From the NCBI RefSeq assembly GCF_017353175.1, contig NZ_JAFMYW010000002.1, positions 1,116,001-1,180,000 of the forward strand: a stretch of 64,000 nt of DNA, read 5' to 3'. Positions 44,226 through 53,314 of the stretch are shown here, one piece after another. The stretch's first letter is position 1. Every line of letters begins with the position of its first letter. Both the position numbers and the translations under genes were made by a program. The DNA comes from Fibrella forsythiae. Its GTDB lineage: Bacteria > Bacteroidota > Bacteroidia > Cytophagales > Spirosomataceae. The notes beneath the pieces are model-generated. The model was not told the origin of the DNA and searched no databases. It saw nothing but the letters and a program-made list of their open reading frames with translations.

Positions 44226-44982
44226 CAACTCTTAATTCTTCACTCGTCTCCCTCGCTTCGGCCAGTTTCCACCAGGGGAGATAGGGTTGGTCGTGATGCT
44301 CGAAGTGATAGCCGAAAAAATAGCAGGAAACAAACGCCCACGCATGATTTAACCTCTGACTGCGGGCATTATGAGGTGGGTTCTCGTGGTCGCCACGATG
44401 GGGTAGGTACGTTCCGAAAAAGAACAGCTGAAACGTACTTAGAACCGCAGGGATCATCCAGAAGGCGATCAGATTTTCCATTGGAAACCAGATTTTTAGC
44501 ACGTTATACGTGATTGCCATCGCTAGAATTTGCCAGATGGATACGTAACTGCGGGCAAAATCAACGAACCAGAGCAGAATGTTCGGATTACCACGGTGAT
44601 AATCGGGGTCGTGTTCGGTGGCTGCGTGGCGGTGGTGCAGGTGATGACCAGCGGATAATTTACCGTAGCTGTTGTAGGCGAACAGCAAGGTTGCTACCCA
44701 GCCAATTGCGTTATTCAATCGCTTATTATTCGGAGCAACTACGCCGTGAATGGCATCGTGAGCGGTGATAAACACGCCCGTATAGAGATGCGTCTGAAGC
44801 AGGATGAACAGATACACGAGCGGATCTGCCCAACTCAGGCCAATACCTGTTACCGATGGCTCCGGACTGCGATAGGTAAGCAGGAAAGCCAGCAGCGCAA
44901 ACCAGGCCGATAGAATAGTGAGAGCAATCCAGATGCCCTTATTGCCGATCTGAGCGGGGCTAAACGACATTCCTTTATGCAT
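44218..44982 (-). CDS. crtW: Beta-carotene ketolase-like membrane desaturase (CrtW type)
   Basis: This 254-residue integral membrane di-iron enzyme has the histidine boxes ITAHDAIHG, GHHLHHRHAATEHDPDYH, FFFGTYLPHRGDH and FGYHFEHHDQPYLPWW. The TYLPHR and the H-x-x-HH-x-x-P-x-x-PWW pattern is characteristic of CrtW carotenoid 4-ketolases rather than acyl-lipid desaturases. It would oxidise beta-carotene to echinenone/canthaxanthin, giving red-orange pigments. Four hydrophobic helices are visible. The start is uncertain: 44982 is preferred, while an in-frame ATG at 45063 would add 27 residues and nearly abut the phosphatase start. Confidence in the family is good; the substrate is inferred. Confidence 0.78.
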   Translation of the reverse strand: MHKGMSFSPAQIGNKGIWIALTILSAWFALLAFLLTYRSPEPSVTGIGLSWADPLVYLFILLQTHLYTGVFITAHDAIHGVVAPNNKRLNNAIGWVATLLFAYNSYGKLSAGHHLHHRHAATEHDPDYHRGNPNILLWFVDFARSYVSIWQILAMAITYNVLKIWFPMENLIAFWMIPAVLSTFQLFFFGTYLPHRGDHENPPHNARSQRLNHAWAFVSCYFFGYHFEHHDQPYLPWWKLAEARETSEELRVEH

Positions 44983-45048
44983 GAAAACAAGCCGGTGACT
45001 TCGTGATTTGGTAACTGAATCAACGGTAGCCACGCCCGAAATGTTCGT

Positions 45049-45056
45049 TACCTTTG
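45049..45056 (+). promoter_or_regulatory. -7 element (TACCTTTG) of the PafA-type phosphatase gene
   Basis: TACCTTTG matches TAnnTTTG exactly and lies 34 bp upstream of the chosen ATG at 45091. No good -33 is seen at the expected distance. Confidence 0.45.
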
Positions 45057-45090
45057 CGATCATCTATTGCTGGTTTCGCCACTCTGTTTC

Positions 45091-46788
45091 ATGACGCGCT
45101 TCGCTTCTCCATTATTGTGCTTTGCACTCTTCAGCACTTTGACGACTATTGGCCAGTCGAAAAAGGCCAGTACGGCGATTGTTACGCCCACTACAAGCCC
45201 AGGGAACTCCGCTACGTCTGCCCGTCCCAAACTGGTTGTTGGTATTGTAGTTGATCAGATGCGGTACGATTACCTGTATCGCTACTACGAGAAGTATAGT
45301 TCGTTGAGCACCGGCGGCGGTTTCCGCCGGTTGATTGAACAGGGATACAACTGCCGGAACAATCACTATCATTACGCAGCTACATACACCGGGCCTGGCC
45401 ACGCTGCCATCTACACCGGTTCTGCGCCGGCGTACAACGGCATTGTTGGCAATGAATTTTATGATCGTCAACTGGGTCGGCTTGTGTATTGCGCCGAAGA
45501 CACTACAGTGCAGACAGTTGGTAATACAGGCTCTGCCGGACTGATGTCGCCCCGCAATATGCTCGTTACCACGATTGGCGACCAACTGAAGCTGGCTACG
45601 GATAACCGGGCGAAGGTGGTGGGTATTGCCCTGAAAGATCGTGGCTCTATTTTGCCCGCTGGTCATGCCGCTGACGCTGCCTACTGGTTTGATTCAAAAG
45701 ATGGTAACTGGATCACCAGTACGTTTTACCGGAAAGACCTGCCAGAGTGGGTAAAAGCCTATAATAACCGCAGACAGCCCGACCAGTTTCTGAAGCAGAA
45801 ATGGGAACCCTTGCTGGCACTCGACAAATACGTTGAAAGCACGTCTGACAACCAGCCCTACGAGGCGACACTGCCGGGCGAAACAAAATCGGTGTTTCCC
45901 CACGAATTTGTAGCCGTTGCCGGACAGAGTCGCTACGAAGTATTGCGTGCATCGCCCTATGGTGATCAGCTTACCAAAGAATTCGCATTGGCTGCGCTCG
46001 ATGGTGAGCAGTTGGGTAAAGACAATATCACTGATTTACTGGCTGTCAGTTTCTCATCAACCGACTACGTTGGGCACGCCTTTGGAACCCACGCCATTGA
46101 AACGGAAGATGAATATCTCCGGCTGGATCTACAGTTACAGGAGTTTTTCAATGAACTGGATGCCAAAGTTGGAAAGGGTGAGTGGCTGGCCTTCCTGTCT
46201 GCCGACCACGGCGCTGCCGATATTCCAGCCTTTTCACGATCATACCGTATACCAGCTGATATAAAATCATACGGTGATGTAGGGGAAGCCGTCAAAGCAA
46301 CGTTGGCAAAAGCCTATGGCCCCGGTCAGTGGATGCTTACTTACTTCAATCAGCAGGTGTATCTGAATACGGCGCTGCTGGCCGAGAAGAAAATCCCGGT
46401 CCAGGACGTTTACGCGCTCGTACGGTCTACGCTGCTGGCCCAACGGGGTGTAATCAATGTGCTTAACCTGCATAACCTGGCCAACACAGCACTGCCCGAC
46501 AATCAATTGTCTATGTTGCGCAATGTGTATCACCCGAATAGGAGCGGCGATTTTTATGTGATGCTCCAGGCTGGCTGGTTTGAAGGTCGTAGCAAAGGCA
46601 CTACCCACGGCACAATGTATCCCTACGACACACATGTGCCATTCCTGATCTATGGCTGGGGCGTGAAGCAGGGGCAAACTTTCCACCGTACGCAGATTGC
46701 AGATATCGCTCCGACAATCTGTGCGCTATTGGGCATTCTGGAGCCGAGTGGCTGCGTCGGCAATCCGGTAGAAGATGCGTTGAAGTAA
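45091..46788 (+). CDS. pafA: PafA-type alkaline phosphatase
   Basis: This 565-residue phosphatase of the alkaline phosphatase superfamily has a signal peptide (about 1-23) and is probably periplasmic or secreted. The Bacteroidota PafA hallmark VVGIVVDQMRYDYLYRYYEK is near residues 48-67. The nucleophile Thr lies in AATYTGPGHAAIYTG (about 93-107). Further matches are GNEFYDRQLGRLVYC, LKDRGSILPAGHAADAAYWF, STDYVGHAFG and LSADHGAADIP with the metal ligands. PafA cleaves phosphate monoesters and supplies phosphate. A typical secreted form is not phosphate-repressed in all species, so regulation here is unknown. The ATG at 45091 begins directly before the signal peptide. Confidence 0.88.
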   Translation: MTRFASPLLCFALFSTLTTIGQSKKASTAIVTPTTSPGNSATSARPKLVVGIVVDQMRYDYLYRYYEKYSSLSTGGGFRRLIEQGYNCRNNHYHYAATYTGPGHAAIYTGSAPAYNGIVGNEFYDRQLGRLVYCAEDTTVQTVGNTGSAGLMSPRNMLVTTIGDQLKLATDNRAKVVGIALKDRGSILPAGHAADAAYWFDSKDGNWITSTFYRKDLPEWVKAYNNRRQPDQFLKQKWEPLLALDKYVESTSDNQPYEATLPGETKSVFPHEFVAVAGQSRYEVLRASPYGDQLTKEFALAALDGEQLGKDNITDLLAVSFSSTDYVGHAFGTHAIETEDEYLRLDLQLQEFFNELDAKVGKGEWLAFLSADHGAADIPAFSRSYRIPADIKSYGDVGEAVKATLAKAYGPGQWMLTYFNQQVYLNTALLAEKKIPVQDVYALVRSTLLAQRGVINVLNLHNLANTALPDNQLSMLRNVYHPNRSGDFYVMLQAGWFEGRSKGTTHGTMYPYDTHVPFLIYGWGVKQGQTFHRTQIADIAPTICALLGILEPSGCVGNPVEDALK

Positions 46789-46870
46789 GACATATACTAG
46801 TAAAAGGAATGGCTTTGTTGCCTGCCCCGGATGGGCTGCAGCCGAGCCATTCTTTTTACTAGTATATGTC
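46789..46870. terminator. 26-bp inverted repeat overlapping the birA stop codon
   Basis: Arms 46789-46814 and 46845-46870 pair with one G/A mismatch. They contain ACTAGTA. The right arm overlaps the stop codon of the convergent birA gene (46859-46861). The 30-nt loop contains the palindrome GGCTGCAGCC. It starts directly at the end of pafA. Confidence 0.75.
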
Positions 46871-47638
46871 ATCTGTCATGAAAACGACCTCTTTGAAGGC
46901 GAAATAGCGCATGACACCGTTTGTCAGAATGCCAAGACGTCCGGTTGGGTCAAGATCAGTAATAACGCCGGTGAAAGGCTGATCATCGGCCAGGTACGTG
47001 TGGGGCTGCTGAAACCGATACAGGTGTTGCAGATACGTTGCCCGAAGCACATTTCTGTGACCAGCCCGCAACTGAAGATATCGTTTTTCGAGATTCTCGG
47101 CCAATGCTGTCAGCAAGCCCGGCAACGAGTACCCGTCTGGCGCAGGAGACTCAAGAAGGAGGGACGTAGCCGTAGGTACGTTGAAGGCGACCTGATTCAC
47201 ATTCAGGCCCACGCCAATGACAGAATGCCCCAATGTGTAGCCCTGCAGTGTATTTTCTATCAATACCCCGCCTAATTTTCGGTCATGTGCATAAACGTCA
47301 TTGGGCCATTTGCTCGTTAGAACAGAAGACGTCAGTAGTGGTGACAGGGTGTCCTGAATCGCTAGTGAAACAGTCATATTGAGCCAGAACTGTTCGGCGG
47401 CGGTCAGAAACGCAGGGCGAACAATAAGCGAAAAGGTCAGGTTTTGCCCAGGTTGGGCTTCCCACTGATTGCCCCGCTGACCACGTCCCTGCGTCTGCTG
47501 ATCGGTGACTACAAGGGTGCCTTCAGGTACGTCTTCCCGGCCTAAAAGAAGCGCGGCCTCATCGTTGGTAGACTGACAGCTTGGCAGATAAACGATTTTT
47601 TGGCCAACGAAGAGGGTTTTGGGATAAATTTTGTACAA
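46859..47638 (-). CDS. birA: Biotin--[acetyl-CoA-carboxylase] ligase
   Basis: This 259-residue enzyme activates biotin and attaches it to the carrier domain of acetyl-CoA carboxylase. The catalytic core shows STNDEAALLL, the biotin/ATP loop QTQGRGQRGNQW (about 48-59), LTSKWPNDVYAHDRKLGGVL (about 103-122) and VIGVGLNVNQ. No N-terminal winged-helix domain is present, so it is not the DNA-binding repressor form. Translation begins at TTG (47636-47638) because no ATG lies at the expected position. Confidence 0.93.
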   Translation of the reverse strand: MYKIYPKTLFVGQKIVYLPSCQSTNDEAALLLGREDVPEGTLVVTDQQTQGRGQRGNQWEAQPGQNLTFSLIVRPAFLTAAEQFWLNMTVSLAIQDTLSPLLTSSVLTSKWPNDVYAHDRKLGGVLIENTLQGYTLGHSVIGVGLNVNQVAFNVPTATSLLLESPAPDGYSLPGLLTALAENLEKRYLQLRAGHRNVLRATYLQHLYRFQQPHTYLADDQPFTGVITDLDPTGRLGILTNGVMRYFAFKEVVFMTDDIY

Positions 47639-47752
47639 TGATTGTTACGATTATAGATTAGTCAAATAATGTATGGTGCGCTGAAGCAGTTGCTTCCTTG
47701 ACTTGGCAACGTACCCGCTACCTGTTTGCGCTCACAAGTTTACACGCAAAGC

Positions 47753-48163
47753 ATGATTCAAAACGCTGTTTCAGCCAAACTAACAGAATTAACGACCGAA
47801 CAACTCCGTGATTTGGTTGTAAAAGGAATGCAGGAGAAAAAAGCGCAGGACATCGTGGTGATGGACCTGCGTAATGTAAAAAATGCCATTACCGACTACT
47901 TTGTAATCTGTTCTGGTAGCTCCGACACACAAATCGATGCTATAGCTGGCTCCATCGAAGAAGAAATATTAAAAGTGAGCCGGGTGTTCCCAACAAACCG
48001 TGAAGGCAAATTGAACCGCGAGTGGATCCTGCTGGATTACATGGACGTTGTTGTGCACGTGTTTAAGAAAGATCGCCGGGCTTTTTACGATCTCGAACAA
48101 CTCTGGGGGGATGCCGAGATGACGTGGGTCGACAATGAATCCGATGTGTTTGTGCAGCGCTAG
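47753..48163 (+). CDS. rsfS: Ribosome silencing factor
   Basis: This 136-residue protein binds uL14 on the 50S subunit and blocks subunit joining when nutrients are scarce. The RsfS core (about 30-125) contains KKAQDIVVMDLRNVKNAITDY, CSGSSDTQIDAIAGSIEEEI and the conserved WILLDYMDVVVHVFKKDRRAFYDLEQLWGDA. The ATG at 47753 is chosen over a TTG 27 bp upstream. It is followed by ftsH, a pairing often seen in Bacteroidota. Confidence 0.94.
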   Translation: MIQNAVSAKLTELTTEQLRDLVVKGMQEKKAQDIVVMDLRNVKNAITDYFVICSGSSDTQIDAIAGSIEEEILKVSRVFPTNREGKLNREWILLDYMDVVVHVFKKDRRAFYDLEQLWGDAEMTWVDNESDVFVQR

Positions 48164-48197
48164 ACTGCTGAACATGGGCTGGTTGTCTTCCTACTCG

Positions 48198-48231
48198 CAG
48201 TACAATAGCAAAAACATTCACTATTGTACTG
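48198..48231. terminator. Inverted repeat between rsfS and ftsH
   Basis: CAGTACAATAG (48198-48208) pairs perfectly with CTATTGTACTG (48221-48231). A short T-tract (GTGTTTCC) follows. Possible partial terminator or processing site within the rsfS-ftsH pair. Confidence 0.5.
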
Positions 48232-48269
48232 TGTTTCCCTATTAACCGATTTCTGTATAACCTGTCGAA

Positions 48270-50303
48270 ATGTCTGATAACAACAACAATAAAAATCCAT
48301 TGCCCCGGTTACCTAGAAAGCCGAATTTCCAGGGCTGGATCGTGGTTCTGCTGATCGCCGCTATTCTGGGCATCGCGTTCCTGAGCAAAAATACATCGGT
48401 GCGCCCCACCTCTGCCCGGCAGTTTGAGCGCATGGCTCGCAATAATGACGTCCAGAAAGTTGTCGTTGTAAACGACAAATATGCCGAGGTGACCCTGAAT
48501 CAGCAGGCACTGCAAAAGCCAGAGTATCGTAATTTAAACGGCGAAAAACCCTATTTCGGGGGTGGAACTGGCCCACACTATCAGTTTGAGGTGCCGTCCG
48601 CTGAATCGCTGAAACGCGATCTGGAACGCATTGAAAAAGATAAACCTGATAATCAGCGGATCGACTATAATGTTGAAACCCGCACAGACTTTGCCAGCCA
48701 ATTGGCTACGTACGGGTTCTTCATCGCCATGATTCTGGCCATGTACTTTATCCTCGGCCGCATGTCGGGTGGTGGTGGGCCCGGCGGTCAGATCTTTAAT
48801 ATCGGCAAGTCGAAAGCAGCCCTGTTCGACGCCGACAGTAAGGTGAAGATCACGTTTAACGATGTGGCCGGGCTGGACGAAGCCAAAGAGGAGATCAAAG
48901 AAATTGTTGATTACCTCAAAAATCCGTCAAAGTTCACCAAACTAGGTGCGAAGATTCCGAAAGGTGCATTGCTGATCGGACCTCCGGGTACCGGTAAAAC
49001 TCTGCTGGCTAAAGCTGTAGCTGGCGAAGCGGGCGTTCCATTCTTCTCGCTATCGGGTTCCGACTTCGTAGAAATGTTTGTGGGGGTTGGTGCCGCCCGG
49101 GTACGTGACCTCTTCAAACAGGCTAAAGAAAAGGCCCCCTGTATCATCTTCATTGATGAGATCGATGCCGTGGGTCGCTCACGTGGCCGTGGCTCGATGC
49201 CCGGTGCGAACGATGAACGCGAGAATACGCTGAACTCATTGCTGGTTGAAATGGATGGTTTCGCAACCGACTCGGGTATCATTATTCTGGCCGCTACCAA
49301 CCGCCCCGACGTGCTTGACTCAGCCTTGCAACGGCCCGGTCGTTTCGACCGCCAGATTAGCATTGACAAGCCGGATATCATTGGCCGGGAGGCAATTTTC
49401 AGAGTCCACCTGAAACCGATCAAGTTGTCGGCCGATGTGGAGCCGAAAGAACTGGCCGCCCAAACGCCTGGTTTTGCCGGTGCTGAAATTGCCAACGTTT
49501 GTAATGAAGCCGCGCTGATTGCCGCCCGTCGGGATAAAGAATCAGTTGATATGAGCGATTTTCAGGATGCGATGGACCGCGTTATTGGTGGTCTTGAGAA
49601 GAAGAACAAGCTGATTTCGCCGGAAGAGAAAGAAATCGTTGCCTACCATGAAGCTGGTCATGCACTGGCCGGGTGGTTCCTCGAATTCGCCGATCCGCTC
49701 GTGAAAGTATCAATCGTGCCACGTGGCGTTGCCGCGCTGGGCTATGCGCAATACCTCCCCCGCGAGCAGTATCTGTACCGTACCGAGCAACTAATGGACG
49801 AAATGTGTATGGCCTTAGGTGGTCGGGCTGCCGAAGATCTGGTTTTCGATAAAATCTCGACCGGTGCGCTGAGCGACCTGGAGCGGATTACCAAACTGGC
49901 CTACAGTATGGTGACCATGTACGGTATGAACGACAAGATTGGTAACGTGTCATTCTACGACTCGAAACAGTCTGAATATTCATTCAATAAGCCTTATTCG
50001 GAAGAAACGGCTCGTCAGATCGATGAGGAAGTTCGGAAGATCATTGAAGGAGCCTACGAGCGCACGAAAACGATGCTGACCGATCACCGCGAGGCGTTGG
50101 AAATCATTGCTCAGGAGTTGTTGAAGAAAGAGATTTTATACCAGGATGACCTTGTTCGTCTGATTGGCAAACGCCCATTCGAGCGTGATACCGTTTATCA
50201 GGCGTACAAAAAGCGGGGTATTGCTGAAGAGGTCAAGGAAGAGATTGGCACGGAGTCTATTCCCGATGCGGTCAAACCACAGGAGACGCTCGAAGGTATT
50301 TAA
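48270..50303 (+). CDS. ftsH: ATP-dependent zinc metalloprotease FtsH
   Basis: This 677-residue inner-membrane protease degrades damaged or short-lived membrane and cytosolic proteins. A first membrane helix is at about 22-38 ([15 protein letters not shown]) and a second at about 150-170, with a periplasmic domain between. The AAA domain carries Walker A GPPGTGKT near residue 237-244 and Walker [12 protein letters not shown]. The zinc-binding HEAGH is near residue 460. The long disordered N-terminus (DNNNNKNP) and the C-terminal Glu-rich tail ([11 protein letters not shown]) are usual for the phylum. A strong terminator follows. Confidence 0.96.
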   Translation: MSDNNNNKNPLPRLPRKPNFQGWIVVLLIAAILGIAFLSKNTSVRPTSARQFERMARNNDVQKVVVVNDKYAEVTLNQQALQKPEYRNLNGEKPYFGGGTGPHYQFEVPSAESLKRDLERIEKDKPDNQRIDYNVETRTDFASQLATYGFFIAMILAMYFILGRMSGGGGPGGQIFNIGKSKAALFDADSKVKITFNDVAGLDEAKEEIKEIVDYLKNPSKFTKLGAKIPKGALLIGPPGTGKTLLAKAVAGEAGVPFFSLSGSDFVEMFVGVGAARVRDLFKQAKEKAPCIIFIDEIDAVGRSRGRGSMPGANDERENTLNSLLVEMDGFATDSGIIILAATNRPDVLDSALQRPGRFDRQISIDKPDIIGREAIFRVHLKPIKLSADVEPKELAAQTPGFAGAEIANVCNEAALIAARRDKESVDMSDFQDAMDRVIGGLEKKNKLISPEEKEIVAYHEAGHALAGWFLEFADPLVKVSIVPRGVAALGYAQYLPREQYLYRTEQLMDEMCMALGGRAAEDLVFDKISTGALSDLERITKLAYSMVTMYGMNDKIGNVSFYDSKQSEYSFNKPYSEETARQIDEEVRKIIEGAYERTKTMLTDHREALEIIAQELLKKEILYQDDLVRLIGKRPFERDTVYQAYKKRGIAEEVKEEIGTESIPDAVKPQETLEGI

Positions 50304-50323
50304 TCAACGTACCTGACTTACAT

Positions 50324-50357
50324 AAAAAGGCCCAATCAGCAATGGTTGGGCCTTTTT
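50324..50357 (+). terminator. Intrinsic terminator of ftsH
   Basis: AAAAAGGCCCAA (50324-50335) pairs perfectly with TTGGGCCTTTTT (50346-50357). It lies 20 bp after the stop, again with the word AACGTACC just before it (50306-50313). Confidence 0.9.
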
Positions 50358-50424
50358 GTTTGACCTAAATCCGAACTGTAAGCAGGTAGAGTAGAAAACG
50401 GTAGGGTGAACAGACAACGTACCT

Positions 50425-50470
50425 GCATACAAAAAATCCCCGCCACAAATGGCAGGGACTTTTTGTATGC
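50425..50470 (-). terminator. Intrinsic terminator of rho
   Basis: Arms 50425-50444 and 50451-50470 pair along 20 positions with two mismatches. Read on the minus strand the stem ends with six T (50436-50431), giving a terminator for rho. The + strand face can also act for ftsH read-through. Copies of ACGTACC and GGTACGT flank it (50417 and 50496). Confidence 0.8.
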
Positions 50471-50501
50471 TATGCTGTACAAGGATTTTCTGCCAGGTAC
50501 G

Positions 50502-52874
50502 TTACCGGTTCATCGAGATCAGGAATTCTTCGTTGTTGCGGGTGCCGCGCATCCGGTCGAGGAGGAAGTCCATCGATTCAACAGGGTTCATGTCTGACAT
50601 GTGCTTGCGCAAAATCCAAACGCGTTGTAGCGTTTCACGGTCAAGCAGCAGGTCTTCTTTCCGGGTGCCCGATGCCATGACGTCAACAGCCGGGTAAACG
50701 CGCTTATTGGCCAGGCGACGGTCGAGCTGGAGTTCCATGTTGCCGGTTCCTTTAAATTCCTCAAAGATAACCTCATCCATTTTCGATCCCGTGTCGATCA
50801 GCGCCGTAGCAATGATCGTTAGCGAACCGCCATGCTCTACGTTACGTGCCGCACCAAAGAACCGCTTAGGCTTGTGTAGCGCGTTGGCATCGACACCACC
50901 CGACAGAATTTTACCCGACGAAGGCACAACCGTGTTATAGGCACGCGCCAAACGGGTAATCGAATCGAGCAGAATCACGACATCGTGGCCACATTCAACC
51001 ATGCGTTTGGCTTTTTCAAGCACCATGCTGGCCACTTTCACGTGGCGGTCGGCTTGCTCATCGAAGGTCGACGAGATAACTTCAGCATTGACGCTACGAG
51101 CCATGTCTGTCACTTCTTCCGGGCGTTCGTCGATCAGCAGAATCAACAGGTATACTTCAGGGTGGTTTTTCGTGATAGCGTTGGCAATCTCTTTCAACAG
51201 CACCGTTTTACCCGTTTTGGGCTGAGCCACGATCATGCCGCGCTGCCCTTTACCAATCGGAGCGAAGAGATCGAGTACGCGGGTCGAGTAAACGTCGGGC
51301 CGGGTGCTGAGTTTCAATTGCTCTTCGGGGAAGAGTGGAGTGAGATACTCGAACGGAATCCGATCACGAATTTCTTCGGTCGTTTTACCGTTAACGGTCG
51401 TAACCTTCAGTAAGGCAAAATATTTCTCGCCTTCTTTCGGTGGCCGAATCGATCCGTTGATGGTATCGCCCGTTTTCAGGCCAAACAGTTTGATCTGCGA
51501 TGGCGACACGTAAATATCATCCGGGCTGGCGAGGTAATTATAACCGGCCGAGCGCATGAAGCCGTAGCCACCATCCGACATGATTTCCAGCACACCTTCG
51601 TTATCGATGATACCATCGAATTCGCGAACGTGCTGGTTGTATTGCCGCCGAATCCGACTGGCGTATTCGGTTTGTTCGCGGGTAGGCTGCGGCGACTGGG
51701 TACGTTGCCCATCCTGTCCGGTAGCTTCACCACCGTCTGTTGGTTGTGCTTCTGAAGGAACTTCCTGCTGGTCTGCCTGCTCTGATACGTTGGCCAAGCC
51801 GGGTGTTTCGTCGGAAATAACCGTTGGTATGGTAAACTCCTCTTCAGGCTCCTGCTGAAAATTCGTGGCGTTCTCGTCACGAACGGCCGGGCGCCGATTT
51901 TGAACCGATTGTTGAAAAGGAGCGGATGACTGATTAGGATTCTGACTCCGGTACGAGTCGCGTAGTTCGCGGCGTGTTTGCTGATTCCGATCCTGATCGG
52001 TCCGGCCAGGGCGTTGTTGATTACCAAACCGGTCATTCCGTTGTTGAGGCAGATTACCTGAAGGCCGACCGGTATCAAACCGTTGGGCATCCGGACGGCC
52101 GTAGCTATTGTCGCGCGGCCGATCTCCCTGATTACGCCGATCGTCGTTCCGGGGTCGGGAGTCATCTCTACCGTTATCTGTACGACGGGGCATATCCCCC
52201 TGTTCCGGTCGGCTCTGATCGGGTCGATTTCGGTTTAGCTGATCTGGACGCCCCTGACGGGTAGTGTTGTCGTTCCGGAAATTATCTGACGACTGATTCC
52301 GGCGATCATCCTGACGACCCTGCCGATTGTCATTCTGGCGTGGGCCGTCCATCCGCGCTCGGGGCTCACGCCGCTGTTCCTGGTTACCTTCCGACGGCGA
52401 AGCATCGGCTTGGGTTGTTTCTACCGACTGGGCGGGTTGAGCCGATACAGGTGCTTCGGCAACGGTTTCTGAACTAGTGGCTGGTTCTACGGAAACAGGC
52501 GTCTGTTCCGGTGCAGTTACCTGTACTGGTTCTGATGTGCGTTTAGCCCGTTGCGGCCGAACTTTAGGCGATACGTCTGCCGCGGGTTCTTGCTGCGGTA
52601 CTTCAGGCGTAGCCTCAACGGCTACTGGTGTGCTAACCTCATTGTTAGTCTGCACTTTACGGCCTCGGGCTGGGCGCTTGGGTGCTACTTCAGCAGCGGC
52701 GTCTGAACTGGCTGTACTGGGCGATGCGTCGCCGGGTTGCCGTGATTGTTGATCCAAAATTTTATAAACAAGGTCTTTTTTGGGGTACTTGGTGGCGTCT
52801 GAAATGCCGAACTGGTCAGCAAGGCCACGTAACTCGGTAACGAGCTTGGACGTTAAGTCGTCAATAGTATACAT
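50502..52874 (-). CDS. rho: Transcription termination factor Rho with disordered insertion
   Basis: This 790-residue hexameric RNA helicase ends untranslated transcripts. The N-terminal Rho_N domain (about 1-45: [32 protein letters not shown]) is followed by about 330 residues of low complexity, rich in Asp, Arg, Asn, Gln and Pro. The core is normal: RNA-binding cold-shock-like domain ([20 protein letters not shown]), Walker A AQPKTGKT near residue 551, [15 protein letters not shown], and the Q-loop and secondary site [21 protein letters not shown]. Such an IDR in Rho is known from Bacteroidota and has been linked to condensate formation. A leader of about 250 nt is predicted upstream. Confidence 0.95.
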   Translation of the reverse strand: MYTIDDLTSKLVTELRGLADQFGISDATKYPKKDLVYKILDQQSRQPGDASPSTASSDAAAEVAPKRPARGRKVQTNNEVSTPVAVEATPEVPQQEPAADVSPKVRPQRAKRTSEPVQVTAPEQTPVSVEPATSSETVAEAPVSAQPAQSVETTQADASPSEGNQEQRREPRARMDGPRQNDNRQGRQDDRRNQSSDNFRNDNTTRQGRPDQLNRNRPDQSRPEQGDMPRRTDNGRDDSRPRNDDRRNQGDRPRDNSYGRPDAQRFDTGRPSGNLPQQRNDRFGNQQRPGRTDQDRNQQTRRELRDSYRSQNPNQSSAPFQQSVQNRRPAVRDENATNFQQEPEEEFTIPTVISDETPGLANVSEQADQQEVPSEAQPTDGGEATGQDGQRTQSPQPTREQTEYASRIRRQYNQHVREFDGIIDNEGVLEIMSDGGYGFMRSAGYNYLASPDDIYVSPSQIKLFGLKTGDTINGSIRPPKEGEKYFALLKVTTVNGKTTEEIRDRIPFEYLTPLFPEEQLKLSTRPDVYSTRVLDLFAPIGKGQRGMIVAQPKTGKTVLLKEIANAITKNHPEVYLLILLIDERPEEVTDMARSVNAEVISSTFDEQADRHVKVASMVLEKAKRMVECGHDVVILLDSITRLARAYNTVVPSSGKILSGGVDANALHKPKRFFGAARNVEHGGSLTIIATALIDTGSKMDEVIFEEFKGTGNMELQLDRRLANKRVYPAVDVMASGTRKEDLLLDRETLQRVWILRKHMSDMNPVESMDFLLDRMRGTRNNEEFLISMNR

Positions 52875-53140
52875 ATGTAAGGGTTAGCGCAGACTGCTGT
52901 CGGGGAGCAAGGTGAGCACACACAGAGAGAATTGGGAAAGTGGCCGCATGGACCAGCTAACAAGTGATGTACGCTGAAGGATATACGACAGGAAATAGAG
53001 AATAAGCTGGCCTGAATGACCTCGCCCGATACGATGCTCGGGTGGTAAAATCTGCAACGGGAATATACTGTGATTTGCAGGCTATAAACGAGGTGCCGCG
53101 TTGTGGGTCAGCGCCTCTGAATCATAGGTATACAAATATA
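52875..53140 (-). promoter_or_regulatory. Predicted long rho leader with -7 element
   Basis: On the minus strand a perfect -7 element TATATTTG (53140-53133) implies a transcript start near 53127 and a leader of about 250 nt. A hairpin CCCGA/TCGGG (about 53027-53044) lies in the middle. E. coli rho also has a regulated leader, and a similar autoregulation here is inference. I see no supported gene in this part of the 440-bp gap, which ends in the terminator at 53257. Confidence 0.45.
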
Positions 53141-53256
53141 GAAGAATCCGTCAGATTAATTACGAAACGAAAAAAAACTGAAAAGGTTTCCATTATCGAA
53201 CGGCCTAACTCAGTTCGCAATACGTTTTTAATGCCGTTTGCGCGGCTTTAAAATGG

Positions 53257-53284
53257 AAAAGCGCGGGTTTTTGCAAACCCACGC
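53257..53284 (-). terminator. Terminator downstream of the PorE-like OmpA gene
   Basis: On the minus strand GCGTGGGTTT pairs with AAACCCGCGC (one mismatch), loop GCAA, followed by TTTT. It lies 30 bp beyond the stop of the OmpA-family gene (53315) and separates it from rho. Confidence 0.75.
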
Positions 53285-53314
53285 CTCCCTGAACTTACCT
53301 CACTACACAAGGTC

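Noticed and set aside
53042-53251. 69-codon + strand ORF in the rho upstream gap
   Set aside because: It overlaps the predicted rho promoter and leader on the other strand and has no recognisable features.
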